The notes beneath the pieces were generated by a model. The model saw nothing but the letters and a program-made list of their open reading frames with translations. It did no database searches and was not told the origin of the DNA. A DNA stretch of 64,000 bases, taken from UBA4744 sp963723165. GTDB lineage: Bacteria > Actinomycetota > Acidimicrobiia > Spongiisociales > UBA4744. Position 1 is the stretch's first letter. Every line of letters begins with the position of its first letter. Of the stretch, positions 17,377 through 25,703 are shown in pieces. The stretch lies in assembly GCA_963723165.1 (NCBI GenBank), contig CAVRPP010000005.1:62001-126000 (forward strand), given 5' to 3'. The position numbers and the translations under genes are program-made.

Positions 17377-18495
17377 TCAGCCGTTCAGCGTTATGGGATT
17401 GACGATGTCGAGGAGCAGCGCAACGGAGAACAGGAACAGCACCAGCGCCATCACGGCTGCGGCAATCGGAGCCAGCTTGCGGACGTCCGCCTCCCGATGG
17501 GTGATCCGTTCATAGACAGCCACTGCAAAATGCCCGCCGTCGAGCGGGTAGAGAGGAAGTCCGTTGAAGATCCCCAGCACGATATTGACCATGGCGACCA
17601 GACTGACCATGAGTTCAAAATCGCTTTCGGTTCCCAATCGGACGATACCGACCGGACTGATCGGGCGGATGTCGTTGGGAACATCCGTGTTCCCAAAGAA
17701 GGCCCCGCCCAGCTGCGCCAGCGATGACGGTTTGACCAGGTTGCCCAATGCCTCGAACGTCCTCCCGGTGAGATTCACAAAAGCTCGCCCGGCCAGGCCG
17801 GTAGCGGAGAAGAAACCAACCGACTCTCGTTCATAAGCGGGACTAACTCCGAGGTAACCCACCTCGGCACCGGTGCCGGGGTCGGTAGCCGAGGACAAGG
17901 CGGTGGAAAGGATGAGCAGCTCACCGTCACGATCCACGGTGATGGTCACGGGTGTATCAGGCCGGTCGGCCAAAGCCGTCTTGATGTCATCCCAGCCTCC
18001 CACCACAATGCCGTCCACGTTCACGATCGTGTCGCCGGGCTTGAGGCCGGCGATGGCCGCGGGGGTGTCGGTGCCATCCTCAAAAGATGCTTGAACAACC
18101 GCGATTTCGGCCAGAGGTGCGTCGGGATTGTCAATTCCAAACCCGATGAGTGCGGCCAGTATCACCACGTAGGCGATGACGAAGTGCAGCCCAACACCTG
18201 CCAGAATTACAAAGCTCTTCTGCCAGAATTTCTTCTCCCGATACGTGCGGCCGACGTCGGCCGGATCCACTTCTTCGAGCGGATTCATGCCGGCGATTCG
18301 CACGTAGCCGCCCAGGGGAAAAGCCTTGACTCCGTATTCGGTCTCGCCGCGAGTGGTCGACCAGAGTTTCGGACCGAAGCCGAAGAAGAATTCAGTTGCC
18401 TTCATTCCAGTGGCCCGCGCCGCGAAATAGTGGCCGGCCTCATGGATCATCACCGAAGCGACGACCGCCACCAACATGAAGATGCCACCGAGCAC
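17377..18495 (-). CDS. rseP: M50 family site-2 metalloprotease (RseP-like)
   Basis: This membrane-embedded zinc protease of 372 aa probably cleaves anti-sigma factors or leftover signal peptides within the bilayer. The first membrane segment carries the HEAGH zinc motif (residues 18-22), followed by FGFGPKLWS and AFPLGGYVRIAGM. A PDZ domain lies near residues 115-215 (GLKPGDTIVNVDGI). The second zinc-ligand motif, NGLPLYPLDGGH, is near residue 310. I chose GTG 18495 because AGGAGA lies six bases upstream. It sits between dxr and ispG, the usual actinobacterial order. Confidence 0.94.
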   Translation of the reverse strand: MLGGIFMLVAVVASVMIHEAGHYFAARATGMKATEFFFGFGPKLWSTTRGETEYGVKAFPLGGYVRIAGMNPLEEVDPADVGRTYREKKFWQKSFVILAGVGLHFVIAYVVILAALIGFGIDNPDAPLAEIAVVQASFEDGTDTPAAIAGLKPGDTIVNVDGIVVGGWDDIKTALADRPDTPVTITVDRDGELLILSTALSSATDPGTGAEVGYLGVSPAYERESVGFFSATGLAGRAFVNLTGRTFEALGNLVKPSSLAQLGGAFFGNTDVPNDIRPISPVGIVRLGTESDFELMVSLVAMVNIVLGIFNGLPLYPLDGGHFAVAVYERITHREADVRKLAPIAAAVMALVLFLFSVALLLDIVNPITLNG

Positions 18496-18561
18496 GCTAT
18501 GTCTCCTTCGCAATCACCGGTTCAAGGATATCGGTCCACACTGGTTAGATGGGCACCCGGC

Positions 18562-19719
18562 TCAACAAGCTCCCCCAACCAGACCGTGAGCCACGGCGCG
18601 TGCCTCGCGGTCGGCAGCCAGCACATCGGCAACGGTCGAAATCTCGTCCCAACCGGTGGTGGCCAGAGTCTGCTCGAGAACCATGGAGATCCCCTGAAAA
18701 CCCAGCCGACCTTCGAGGAATGCTCGCACAGCGACCTCGTCGGCAGCATTGAAGGCTGCAGGGGCAGAACCGCCGCGGCGACCCGCCTCATAGGCGAGGG
18801 CGAGGGCCGGGAACGCTTCGCGATCGGGTTCGCGGAACGTCAGGTCCCGCCCGGCCAGAGTGAAGCTCTCATCCAAGCCCGTCCGGCGGTCGGGGTACGT
18901 GATCGCATATTGAATCGGGATCCTCATGTCGGGCTCACCCAGATGAGCCTTGAAAGATCCGTCCGCAAACTCGACAAGTGAGTGGACGACACTTTGCGGA
19001 TGAACGACAACTTCGATGTCGTCGAACGGAATACCAAAGAGGTAGTGGGCTTCAATGACCTCCAGGCCTTTGTTGACCAGCGTGGCGGAGTCCACGGTGA
19101 TCCTGGGACCCATGGACCAGGTCGGGTGGCTAAGAGCCTGACCGGGCGTGACGGTTGCCAGTTCTTCGCTCGAACGCCCGAAAAACGGACCGCCGGATGC
19201 AGTGAGGATCAGCCGGCGAACTGCAGAGCGCGGCTCGCCGACCAAGCATTGGAAGAGCGCCGAGTGCTCGGAGTCGACCGGAATCAACTCCCCGGCGCTT
19301 CGCGACAAGGCCTCGAGTACGACCGGGCCGGCGGCCACCAGACTCTCCTTGTTGGCGAGCGCTAATCGATTCCCGGCCTCCAGCGCGCTCAACGTGGCAG
19401 GCAGGCCGGCGAACCCAACAACACCGTTGACGACGACGCACTCGGCCTGAGCCGCAAGCTCGACGAGGGCTTCCGGGCCGAACCTGACCCGGCTCCCGAA
19501 CAGGTCGGTGAATCTCTGTTCCTCGTCGCCGGTCGGTGCGGTCACTCCAATCAGCGAGCCCGGGTGGCCAGCGGCGATCTCTGCGAGCGCGTCCGAACCC
19601 CGACGAGCGGCCACTCCGCCGACCGTCAAACCCAGGCGATCCACAACCTCGAGAGCCTGTTTTCCGATAGAGCCGGTGGCACCCAATACGATGACCGGCT
19701 TGGTCTGCTTTCCCGACAC
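18562..19719 (-). CDS. dxr: 1-deoxy-D-xylulose 5-phosphate reductoisomerase
   Basis: The 385-aa enzyme makes MEP from DXP with NADPH in the MEP isoprenoid pathway. Visible features are the NADPH-binding VLGATGSIGKQALEVV, NKESLVAAG, the metal/substrate segment PVDSEHSALFQCL and the flexible loop around HPTWSMGPRITVDSATL, followed by NKGLEVIEAHYLF. The start is three bases after the cdsA stop codon. Confidence 0.96.
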   Translation of the reverse strand: MSGKQTKPVIVLGATGSIGKQALEVVDRLGLTVGGVAARRGSDALAEIAAGHPGSLIGVTAPTGDEEQRFTDLFGSRVRFGPEALVELAAQAECVVVNGVVGFAGLPATLSALEAGNRLALANKESLVAAGPVVLEALSRSAGELIPVDSEHSALFQCLVGEPRSAVRRLILTASGGPFFGRSSEELATVTPGQALSHPTWSMGPRITVDSATLVNKGLEVIEAHYLFGIPFDDIEVVVHPQSVVHSLVEFADGSFKAHLGEPDMRIPIQYAITYPDRRTGLDESFTLAGRDLTFREPDREAFPALALAYEAGRRGGSAPAAFNAADEVAVRAFLEGRLGFQGISMVLEQTLATTGWDEISTVADVLAADREARAVAHGLVGGAC

Positions 19720-19722
19720 GGG

Positions 19723-21102
19723 CTACGCCAGGAATCCGAGCCAGAGGAAGAACACATAGGAAGCCGGCACGGTGAAAATGAAGCTGTCGATCCGGTCGAG
19801 AAGGCCGCCATGACCCGGAAGGATCGCACCCATGTCCTTTGTGTTGAGGGCCCGTTTCACCATCGACTCTGCCAGATCTCCCAGCGGCGCCATGACCGAC
19901 ACCAGGGCGCCCAGCAAGAGCCCATCCCGGAGCTCAAAGCCAAACCAATCGAGGTAACTGATCGCTGCACCTATCGCCAGAGCCGCACTAACACCACCGA
20001 CCATTCCTTCGATGCTTTTGTTGGGGGACAAGACTCGAGCCAGGCGCCGCTTGCCCAGGGCGCGCCCCACGAAGAAAGACCCGATGTCGAACAGACCGGT
20101 TGTCAGAGCCAGAGCGAGGATCAGTTGCTGATAGCGGGGTGCCAGGACGATCGGGACGGAGAACGCCATCAATCCTGCCACCCAGGCCATGCCAAAAACG
20201 GTAACGGCTGCATTGACCAACGGATTGCGGCGCGGCATCACGGCGTACCAGAAGGTCGTTGCGACGAGTGTCATCCCAACGGCACCGGCAACAGCCAGCG
20301 GCGTGGCGCCTTCGGCGAGATAGGCGGCGGAAAAGGCTCCAAGACCCCCAAGCAGTCCAAAAAGAGCGACCGGCGCAAAGCCCTGCCGCCGGACGGTTGC
20401 GTAGAACTCGCCAAGGGCGACGAGGGTCACGCCGAGTACAAACAACCACAACCAGAATCCTCCCAGAATCATCGCCCCGATGAGCAGCGCCACCAGAACG
20501 AGACCGGTGACAGCCCGCAAGTTCAGGTCGGACTGGCCCCGTGGTTCCGGCGAAGGCACCACGGGTTGTTCTCCAGTGACGTCCTCGAACCCGACGAGCC
20601 CGGAATCGATTCCGGGCATCGCGGCGGCCACAGCCTGCATCTGGAAATCCTCATCGGCAGCCTCAGCGATAGCGTCGGCCAGGCCTTGATACTCCTGGGT
20701 CGTTGCGCGTATGTAGTCCTCCCGGGTGAAGTCGTCGAACGAACTCGCCCCGGTGACGAAATCCTCGAAGTCGTCGTCGTCGTCGCCGACGACATCGGCG
20801 ACTTTCTGCTCGAGATCGGGTTCGCCGGACGCCTCAGCGAGAGCAGACTCGTCGGGATCCCCGGTTCCGGCCGCCGGATCCGGGACACCCCGCCGGGCAC
20901 TCAGATCGTAGGTGTTCGCCTCGGAGTCGCCGGACGCTTCCCGGAGCGGTTCATAATCCCCGGCGGCCTGATCGGATTCCTCTTCCTCGTCCGACCCTGC
21001 TTCGCCCGGCCATTGAGAAGGATGACGGCCGCCAGGGAAAGGAACTACCTCCCCGCCATCCGGCCCATCATCTGAATGATTGTCGTTTCCGTCCACACTC
21101 AC
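19723..21102 (-). CDS. cdsA: phosphatidate cytidylyltransferase with long acidic N-terminus
   Basis: The enzyme makes CDP-diacylglycerol from phosphatidate and CTP, the branch point of phospholipid synthesis. Total length is 459 aa. The catalytic C-terminal ~270 residues are strongly hydrophobic with about eight membrane segments and end with the family signature KRALNTKDMGAILPGHGG followed by LLDRIDS. The first ~190 residues are acidic, Gly/Ser/Asp-rich and probably disordered (for example DDDDDFEDF), and are not part of the known catalytic fold. The GTG start overlaps the frr stop by four bases (GTGA). Confidence 0.93.
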   Translation of the reverse strand: MSVDGNDNHSDDGPDGGEVVPFPGGRHPSQWPGEAGSDEEEESDQAAGDYEPLREASGDSEANTYDLSARRGVPDPAAGTGDPDESALAEASGEPDLEQKVADVVGDDDDDFEDFVTGASSFDDFTREDYIRATTQEYQGLADAIAEAADEDFQMQAVAAAMPGIDSGLVGFEDVTGEQPVVPSPEPRGQSDLNLRAVTGLVLVALLIGAMILGGFWLWLFVLGVTLVALGEFYATVRRQGFAPVALFGLLGGLGAFSAAYLAEGATPLAVAGAVGMTLVATTFWYAVMPRRNPLVNAAVTVFGMAWVAGLMAFSVPIVLAPRYQQLILALALTTGLFDIGSFFVGRALGKRRLARVLSPNKSIEGMVGGVSAALAIGAAISYLDWFGFELRDGLLLGALVSVMAPLGDLAESMVKRALNTKDMGAILPGHGGLLDRIDSFIFTVPASYVFFLWLGFLA

Positions 21103-21650
21103 ACCTCGAGCAGCTCTTGCTCTTTGTGTTCCAGGAGTTCGTCGACCCGGGCCGTATGACCGTCGGTGATGTCCTGCAAGTCCTTTTCGCCTCGCCGGAT
21201 GTCGTCTTCGGACACCTCCCCCTCGAGCCCCTCGAGAGCGTCCTTGATATGACGACGGATATTGCGAATCGCCACACGGCCTTCCTCGGCCATTCCCCGA
21301 ACCACCCTGATCAACTCCTTGCGGCGCTCTTCGGTTAGCTGAGGGAAGGCCAACCGGATCACTACTCCGTCGCTGGCCGGATTCAGACCAAGCCCGGCAG
21401 CCATAATGGCCTTTTCAACGCTACTCACCGATGACTTGTCATAAGGCGAAACGACGAGCAGACGCGGATCGGGTACCGAGAAGGAAGCGAGCTGCTGCAA
21501 CGGGGTCGGCGTTCCGTAGTAATCGACCATCACCCGGTGCAGAATCCCGGGATTGGCCCGGCCGGTGCGGATCGTTGAGAACTCCCCCTGAACGTGCTCA
21601 ATGGCCGAATCCATCTTCTGGTTTGCCTCGGCCAGGAAGTCTTCGATCAT
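21099..21650 (-). CDS. frr: ribosome recycling factor
   Basis: The 183-aa factor releases ribosomes from mRNA after termination, with EF-G. It shows the RRF pattern: SAIEHVQGEFSTIRTGRANP, the YYGTPTPLQQLASFSVPDPR segment, and the C-terminal helix with EERRKELIRVVRGMAEEGRV and IRNIRR. Length matches the family (~185). It follows pyrH by 12 bases and overlaps cdsA by four. Confidence 0.97.
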   Translation of the reverse strand: MIEDFLAEANQKMDSAIEHVQGEFSTIRTGRANPGILHRVMVDYYGTPTPLQQLASFSVPDPRLLVVSPYDKSSVSSVEKAIMAAGLGLNPASDGVVIRLAFPQLTEERRKELIRVVRGMAEEGRVAIRNIRRHIKDALEGLEGEVSEDDIRRGEKDLQDITDGHTARVDELLEHKEQELLEV

Positions 21651-21662
21651 GATCCTCTCCCG

Positions 21663-22367
21663 CTAGTGCACCAGGGTACCAATGCGTTCGCCCTGGACCG
21701 CTTTGACGATATTCCCGTGCGTACTGATGTTGAAAACAACGATCGGTAGCTCGTGGTCCTTGCACATGGTAATGGCGGTGGAATCCATGACCTTGAGCCC
21801 CTGGGCGAGAACCTCCATGTAGGTGAGCTCGTCGAACATCCTGGCGGCCGGGTGCGTGTGGGGATCTTCGTCATAGACGCCGTCGACCCGCGTGGCTTTC
21901 AGCACCACCTCCGCACTGATTTCTACTGCTCGCAAGGCTGCTGCCGTGTCGGTCGTGAAGAACGGGTTGCCGGTGCCCGCGGCGAAGATCACGACCCGGC
22001 CCTTCTCGAGATGTCGAATGGCACGCAAACGGATGTAGGGCTCCGCCAGTTGCTGCATGGTGATAGCGCTTTGCACCCGACTCGGCACACCAGCTTTCTC
22101 CAGGGCGTCCCGCAAAGCAAGCGCGTTGATCACGGTGGCCAGCATGCCCATGTAGTCGGCACTGGCAGCATCCATCCCGGCCGCAGCAGATGAAACACCG
22201 CGGAAGATATTGCCACCTCCGACGACAACGGCGATCTCGACACCACCCGAATGCGCTTCGACTATCTCAGTGGCAACCCTCTTGACGGTGAGCGGGTCGA
22301 TGCCGTATCCGAGCGCCGGATCGGCAAAAGACTCACCTGAGAGCTTCAGTACGACCCGTCGGTACAT
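21663..22367 (-). CDS. pyrH: uridylate kinase
   Basis: This 234-aa enzyme phosphorylates UMP to UDP and is allosterically controlled. Typical features are VVLKLSGESF, the nucleotide-binding VVVGGGNIFRG, SADYMGMLATVINALAL, VIFAAGTGNPFFTTDTAAAL, and KVMDSTAITMCKDHELPI. ATG 22367 starts the usual MYRRVVLKLSG, with GGGGAG about eight bases upstream; residues encoded upstream look non-coding. It lies between tsf and frr, the standard order. Confidence 0.96.
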   Translation of the reverse strand: MYRRVVLKLSGESFADPALGYGIDPLTVKRVATEIVEAHSGGVEIAVVVGGGNIFRGVSSAAAGMDAASADYMGMLATVINALALRDALEKAGVPSRVQSAITMQQLAEPYIRLRAIRHLEKGRVVIFAAGTGNPFFTTDTAAALRAVEISAEVVLKATRVDGVYDEDPHTHPAARMFDELTYMEVLAQGLKVMDSTAITMCKDHELPIVVFNISTHGNIVKAVQGERIGTLVH

Positions 22368-22395
22368 GGCCAAGACTCCCCTCCGGAAGTGTGCT

Positions 22396-23016
22396 TCAAT
22401 CCTCCTGCTCGCCGACTGCGATCCTGGCAAACCGCTTCACGCCGATGTTCTCTCCCATCTTGGCAGCTAGGCGGGCAACAAGCTCGCCTACCGTGCCGTC
22501 GAACTTCTCAGCGTTGACGTACGTCTGCTCGTAGAGAACGAAGTCCTTGTAGAAGGAATTCACTTTTCCCTCCACGATCTTCGGGATGATGTCTTCCGGT
22601 TTGCCCTCATTGGCGGCCTGGCGGGCGATGAGATCGCGCTCCTTCTCGACGGCATCGGCCGGAACGGCGTCCGTGGAAACCCACCGGGGCGACATGGCGG
22701 CAATATGCATGGCAACGTCGTCGGCAATTTCCTGAAACTCGGGGCTCTTGGCCACAAAGTCGGTCTCGCTGGCGAGTTCAACAACCACACCCATGACGGG
22801 GCGCTCGAACTGGTGATGGACGTAGATGCCGATGGTTCCCTGGTTGGCGTCGCGATCGGCCCGCTTCTTGGCGTCGGCCAGGCCTTTCTCGCGCAAGTAA
22901 TCCTTCGCCTTCTGGTAGTCGCCTCCGGTTTCGGAGAGCGCCTTCTTGGCGTCCATCATTCCAACGTTGGTGTCTTTGCGAAGTTTCTGCACGTCTTGGG
23001 CGCTGAATTCGGTCAC
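22396..23016 (-). CDS. tsf: elongation factor Ts
   Basis: The 206-aa nucleotide-exchange factor regenerates EF-Tu-GTP. The start GTG 23016 has AAGGAGA upstream and gives the usual N-terminus with the UBA-like region QDVQKLRKDTNVGMMDAKKA, then GDYQKAKDYLREKG. The core has the EF-Tu contact ASETDFVAKSPEFQEIADDVAMH. It is shorter than the ~275-aa form common in actinobacteria, resembling the compact form with a reduced dimerisation region. Confidence 0.95.
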   Translation of the reverse strand: MTEFSAQDVQKLRKDTNVGMMDAKKALSETGGDYQKAKDYLREKGLADAKKRADRDANQGTIGIYVHHQFERPVMGVVVELASETDFVAKSPEFQEIADDVAMHIAAMSPRWVSTDAVPADAVEKERDLIARQAANEGKPEDIIPKIVEGKVNSFYKDFVLYEQTYVNAEKFDGTVGELVARLAAKMGENIGVKRFARIAVGEQED

Positions 23017-23050
23017 GATTTCTCCTTCCACGAGGTTGCTGAGTACTGGT

Positions 23051-23085
23051 GCCGGGCTCGACGACCCGGCGCGATCCACGCCGGG
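23051..23085 (-). promoter_or_regulatory. two mutually exclusive hairpins between rpsB and tsf
   Basis: CCCGGC(G) at 23065-23071 can pair either with GCCGGG at 23051-23056 or with CGCCGGG at 23079-23085. The two stems share one strand, so they cannot form together. Such an arrangement between rpsB and tsf could act as an attenuator or mRNA-processing site; this is inference. Confidence 0.4.
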
Positions 23086-23107
23086 TGGAACGTCTCGAAC
23101 AGTCCCC

Positions 23108-23833
23108 TCAACCTTCCTTTTCGGGCTCGGCTGCAGCCGTGCCCTTGAGGGCAATCTCACGCCCTTCTTCACACGCAGCCGCAATCACCGAGGCCACAAG
23201 GTGGGCCGATCGGATAGCGTCATCGTTGCCCGGAATGACAACGTCGATCAGGTCCGGATCGCAGTTGGTATCGACCAGTGCCACCACCGGAATACGCAGC
23301 CGGGCCGCCTCTCGCAATGCAATCTGCTCGTTGTTGAGATCGATGGTGAAAAGGATGTCCGGGAGCGAGGTCATCGATTGGACTCCGCCCAGCACCCTTT
23401 GGAGTTTCTCCAACTCCCGTCGCAGGCGAAGCCGCTCTTTCTTCGGGCGCATCCCCATCTCCCCGGAAACCTCCATCGCTTCCAGTTCCTTCATGTAGTA
23501 GATGCGCTTCTGGATGGTCGCGAAGTTGGTGAGCATGCCACCCAACCACCGGAAATTCACGTAAGGCATCTGTGCTTGTTCAGCGGCGTCCTGGATGGCG
23601 CCGGACGCTTGCTTCTTGGTGCCAACGAACAGAACGGCACCGCCGGCCGCCACCGTGTCGCGCACGAAATCGTAGGCTCGCTGCACTTGTTCGAGGGTCT
23701 GCCGGAGATCGACGATATGGATCCCATTTCGCTCGCCGTAGATGTACGGCTCCATTTTGGGGTTCCACCTGCGGGTCTGATGCCCAAAATGGACACCCGC
23801 CTCCAGCAGCTGTTTCATAGTGACTGCTGCCAC
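23108..23833 (-). CDS. rpsB: 30S ribosomal protein S2
   Basis: The 241-aa protein joins late in 30S assembly and recruits S1. Family hallmarks are MKQLLEAGVHFGHQTRRWNP, MEPYIYGERNGIHIVDL, VLFVGTKKQA, VNFRWLGGMLTNF and ALVDTNCDPDLIDVVIPGND. It starts an rpsB-tsf-pyrH-frr run. AAAGGAGA lies eight bases upstream of its ATG. A TACACT -10 element is about 140 bp upstream. Confidence 0.97.
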   Translation of the reverse strand: MAAVTMKQLLEAGVHFGHQTRRWNPKMEPYIYGERNGIHIVDLRQTLEQVQRAYDFVRDTVAAGGAVLFVGTKKQASGAIQDAAEQAQMPYVNFRWLGGMLTNFATIQKRIYYMKELEAMEVSGEMGMRPKKERLRLRRELEKLQRVLGGVQSMTSLPDILFTIDLNNEQIALREAARLRIPVVALVDTNCDPDLIDVVIPGNDDAIRSAHLVASVIAAACEEGREIALKGTAAAEPEKEG

Positions 23834-23969
23834 TGTTTTCTCCTTTGTTCGGTTGGTCCTCCGCTCACCCTGGCACTGGGATGTGCATAGGCCGTGGGGC
23901 CTCTCCCGCAGGACGCGCCGGGCGTCCCGACCGATGGGAGGGTGCAGTGAGCGTGCGAATTGGGCCGGA

Positions 23970-23975
23970 AGTGTA
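23970..23975 (-). promoter_or_regulatory. candidate -10 element of the rpsB promoter
   Basis: The minus strand has TACACTTCCGGCCC about 137 bp upstream of rpsB, matching the TACACTTCCGG element upstream of rpsO. A clear -35 is not seen; TTAGAT lies 18 bp upstream. The long leader between here and rpsB has further G+C-rich inverted repeats. Confidence 0.42.
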
Positions 23976-24012
23976 CCAGCTGCGGCTCGGGAGATCTAAG
24001 CGAGGCCGGATC

Positions 24013-24804
24013 TCAACGGAAAGAGGGCTCCGTCATGCGATTCCGGAGGCTCATGACCGACTTCGTGTGGATCTGACAAACTCGCGATTCGGTGACGCCC
24101 AACACGCTGCCGATTTCTGCAAGGGTCAAACCCTCGTAGTAGTAGAGGGTTACAACCAGACGTTCCCGTTCCGGCAGGCGGTTGACTGCATCTGCCAGGA
24201 CCCGTTTCATCTCTTCGATCTGGAACGCGGCTTCAGGGTTCGTCCCCTTCCGGTCGGGCACCAGATCGCCGACGGCCGCCGAATTCCGGTCGGGTGATAG
24301 AAGTTCATCGAGCGCAACGAGGCCGAGGGTTGAGATCTCGGCCAGGGCGTCGAGCAACTGTTCGAGCGGCATGTCCACTTTGGCGGCCAACTCCTCCTCG
24401 GTCGGGGTCCGGTGCAGCTTGTGCTCCAGCTCGGCGAGCGATCGCTCGATCTCACGAGCCCGGGCCCGCACCGATCGCGGAACCCAATCGAGGGCTCGCA
24501 ATTCGTCGAGGATGGCACCTTTGACACGGCTGATGGCATAGGTCTCGAACTTGATGCCACGCTCGAGATCGAACTTGTCGATCGCGTCGATCAGACCGAA
24601 GATCCCGTAGGAAACCAGATCGGATTGCTCGACATTGCGCGGAAGACCAACCCCGACTCGACCCGCCACAAACTTGACGAGCGGAGAGTATTGGAGGATC
24701 AAACCCTCTCGGGCTTGCTCGTCTCCTGTTGCCTTGAACCTTTCCCACAACTCGCGGACATGTTGCTCCGCGGCGTCTTCAGGCTCGCGGGTGGCTTCGT
24801 TCAT
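24013..24804 (-). CDS. whiG: RNA polymerase sigma factor, FliA/WhiG family
   Basis: The 263-aa sigma-28-type factor has region 2 (LILQYSPLVKFVAGRVG, then VEQSDLVSYGIFGLIDAIDK and FETYAISRVKGAILDELRAL), region 3 around VRARAREIERSLAELEHKL and TPTEEELAAKVD, and region 4 with LPERERLVVTLYYYEGLTLAE plus the HTH IGSVLGVTESRVCQIHTK. In Streptomyces the homologue WhiG controls sporulation and is also near rpsB; in flagellated bacteria the family drives motility genes. Neither process can be confirmed here. The start overlaps the end of the Xer gene by 26 bases. Confidence 0.92.
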   Translation of the reverse strand: MNEATREPEDAAEQHVRELWERFKATGDEQAREGLILQYSPLVKFVAGRVGVGLPRNVEQSDLVSYGIFGLIDAIDKFDLERGIKFETYAISRVKGAILDELRALDWVPRSVRARAREIERSLAELEHKLHRTPTEEELAAKVDMPLEQLLDALAEISTLGLVALDELLSPDRNSAAVGDLVPDRKGTNPEAAFQIEEMKRVLADAVNRLPERERLVVTLYYYEGLTLAEIGSVLGVTESRVCQIHTKSVMSLRNRMTEPSFR

Positions 24805-25672
24805 ATGTTGCCTTGAGATGGTCGCGAGTTACAGCAGTGTAAATCTGCGTGGTGGCTAGTTCAACGTGTCCCAGTAATTCTTGCACGGCCCGCAGATCGG
24901 CACCGCCTTCCAGAAGGTGCGTTGCGAAGGAGTGACGAAACGCGTGAGGGAACGTGGCCGACCTATTTCGAACAACGCGCCGGATGCCGCGAGTGCCCAT
25001 CGGGCCGCCCCGGGCTCCCACCCATAGGTAGTCGCCCGCTCCGGGGCCGGCGAGAGCAGGCCTGCCCGTAGTCAGGTAACGATTGACTGCATCGCGGGCA
25101 GGCCTACCGATGGGTACAGCCCGGTCGCGATTGCCCTTGCCGGCGATGCGTATGAATTCGCGATCGTGCACGTCGTCGACACTGAGGGCCGCCAATTCTG
25201 AGACGCGTACGCCGGTGGCGTACAGAAATTCGAGGAGCGCCCGATCGCGTAATTGACGGGGATCGGAGCCCTGCATTGAATCCAGCAAGTCTCGTACCAC
25301 CCGTTGCGGAAGAGCGTGAGGGAGGGTCTTGGGGCGGCGCGGACGAGCAACCTGATCCGCCGGGTTGAGCAGGATCTCGCCGCGCCGCGCTTGGTCGGCG
25401 AAGAAGACGCGCACAGCTGAGGTCTTGCGTGAGATCGACCGTCTGGCGTACCCCATCGTGTCGAGATATGCGACAAATCTCCGGACGAGTTTGCGATCAA
25501 CATCGTGAACCGCAGTGATCCCGGCCCGATCGCAAAAAGCCAGGAATTGGCTCAGGTCGCGGCGATAGGCAGCGAGCGAGTGTGGGGACAAATTGCGCTG
25601 CGAGCTCTGTCTCGAAAGGAACTCATCGACCGGTTTCACTGCCCATGGGGGGAGGTCGGGGAGCGATCGCAT
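24779..25672 (-). CDS. xerC: tyrosine recombinase XerC/XerD type
   Basis: The 297-aa protein has the SAM-like N-terminal core-binding domain (LSPHSLAAYRRDLSQFLAF) and a catalytic domain with Arg in LYATGVRVSELAAL, Lys in IRIAGKGNRDRAVP, HAFRHSFATHLLEGGADLR, ELLGHVELATTQIYTAV and the final Tyr nucleophile. Such enzymes resolve chromosome dimers at dif. I cannot tell XerC from XerD for certain; the place between dprA and whiG matches the XerC-like gene of other actinobacteria. ATG 25672 has AAGGA about eight bases upstream. Confidence 0.9.
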   Translation of the reverse strand: MRSLPDLPPWAVKPVDEFLSRQSSQRNLSPHSLAAYRRDLSQFLAFCDRAGITAVHDVDRKLVRRFVAYLDTMGYARRSISRKTSAVRVFFADQARRGEILLNPADQVARPRRPKTLPHALPQRVVRDLLDSMQGSDPRQLRDRALLEFLYATGVRVSELAALSVDDVHDREFIRIAGKGNRDRAVPIGRPARDAVNRYLTTGRPALAGPGAGDYLWVGARGGPMGTRGIRRVVRNRSATFPHAFRHSFATHLLEGGADLRAVQELLGHVELATTQIYTAVTRDHLKATYERSHPRA

Positions 25673-25703
25673 CCGTTCATCCTTGCCGGTAGGCAGGCTG
25701 CGG

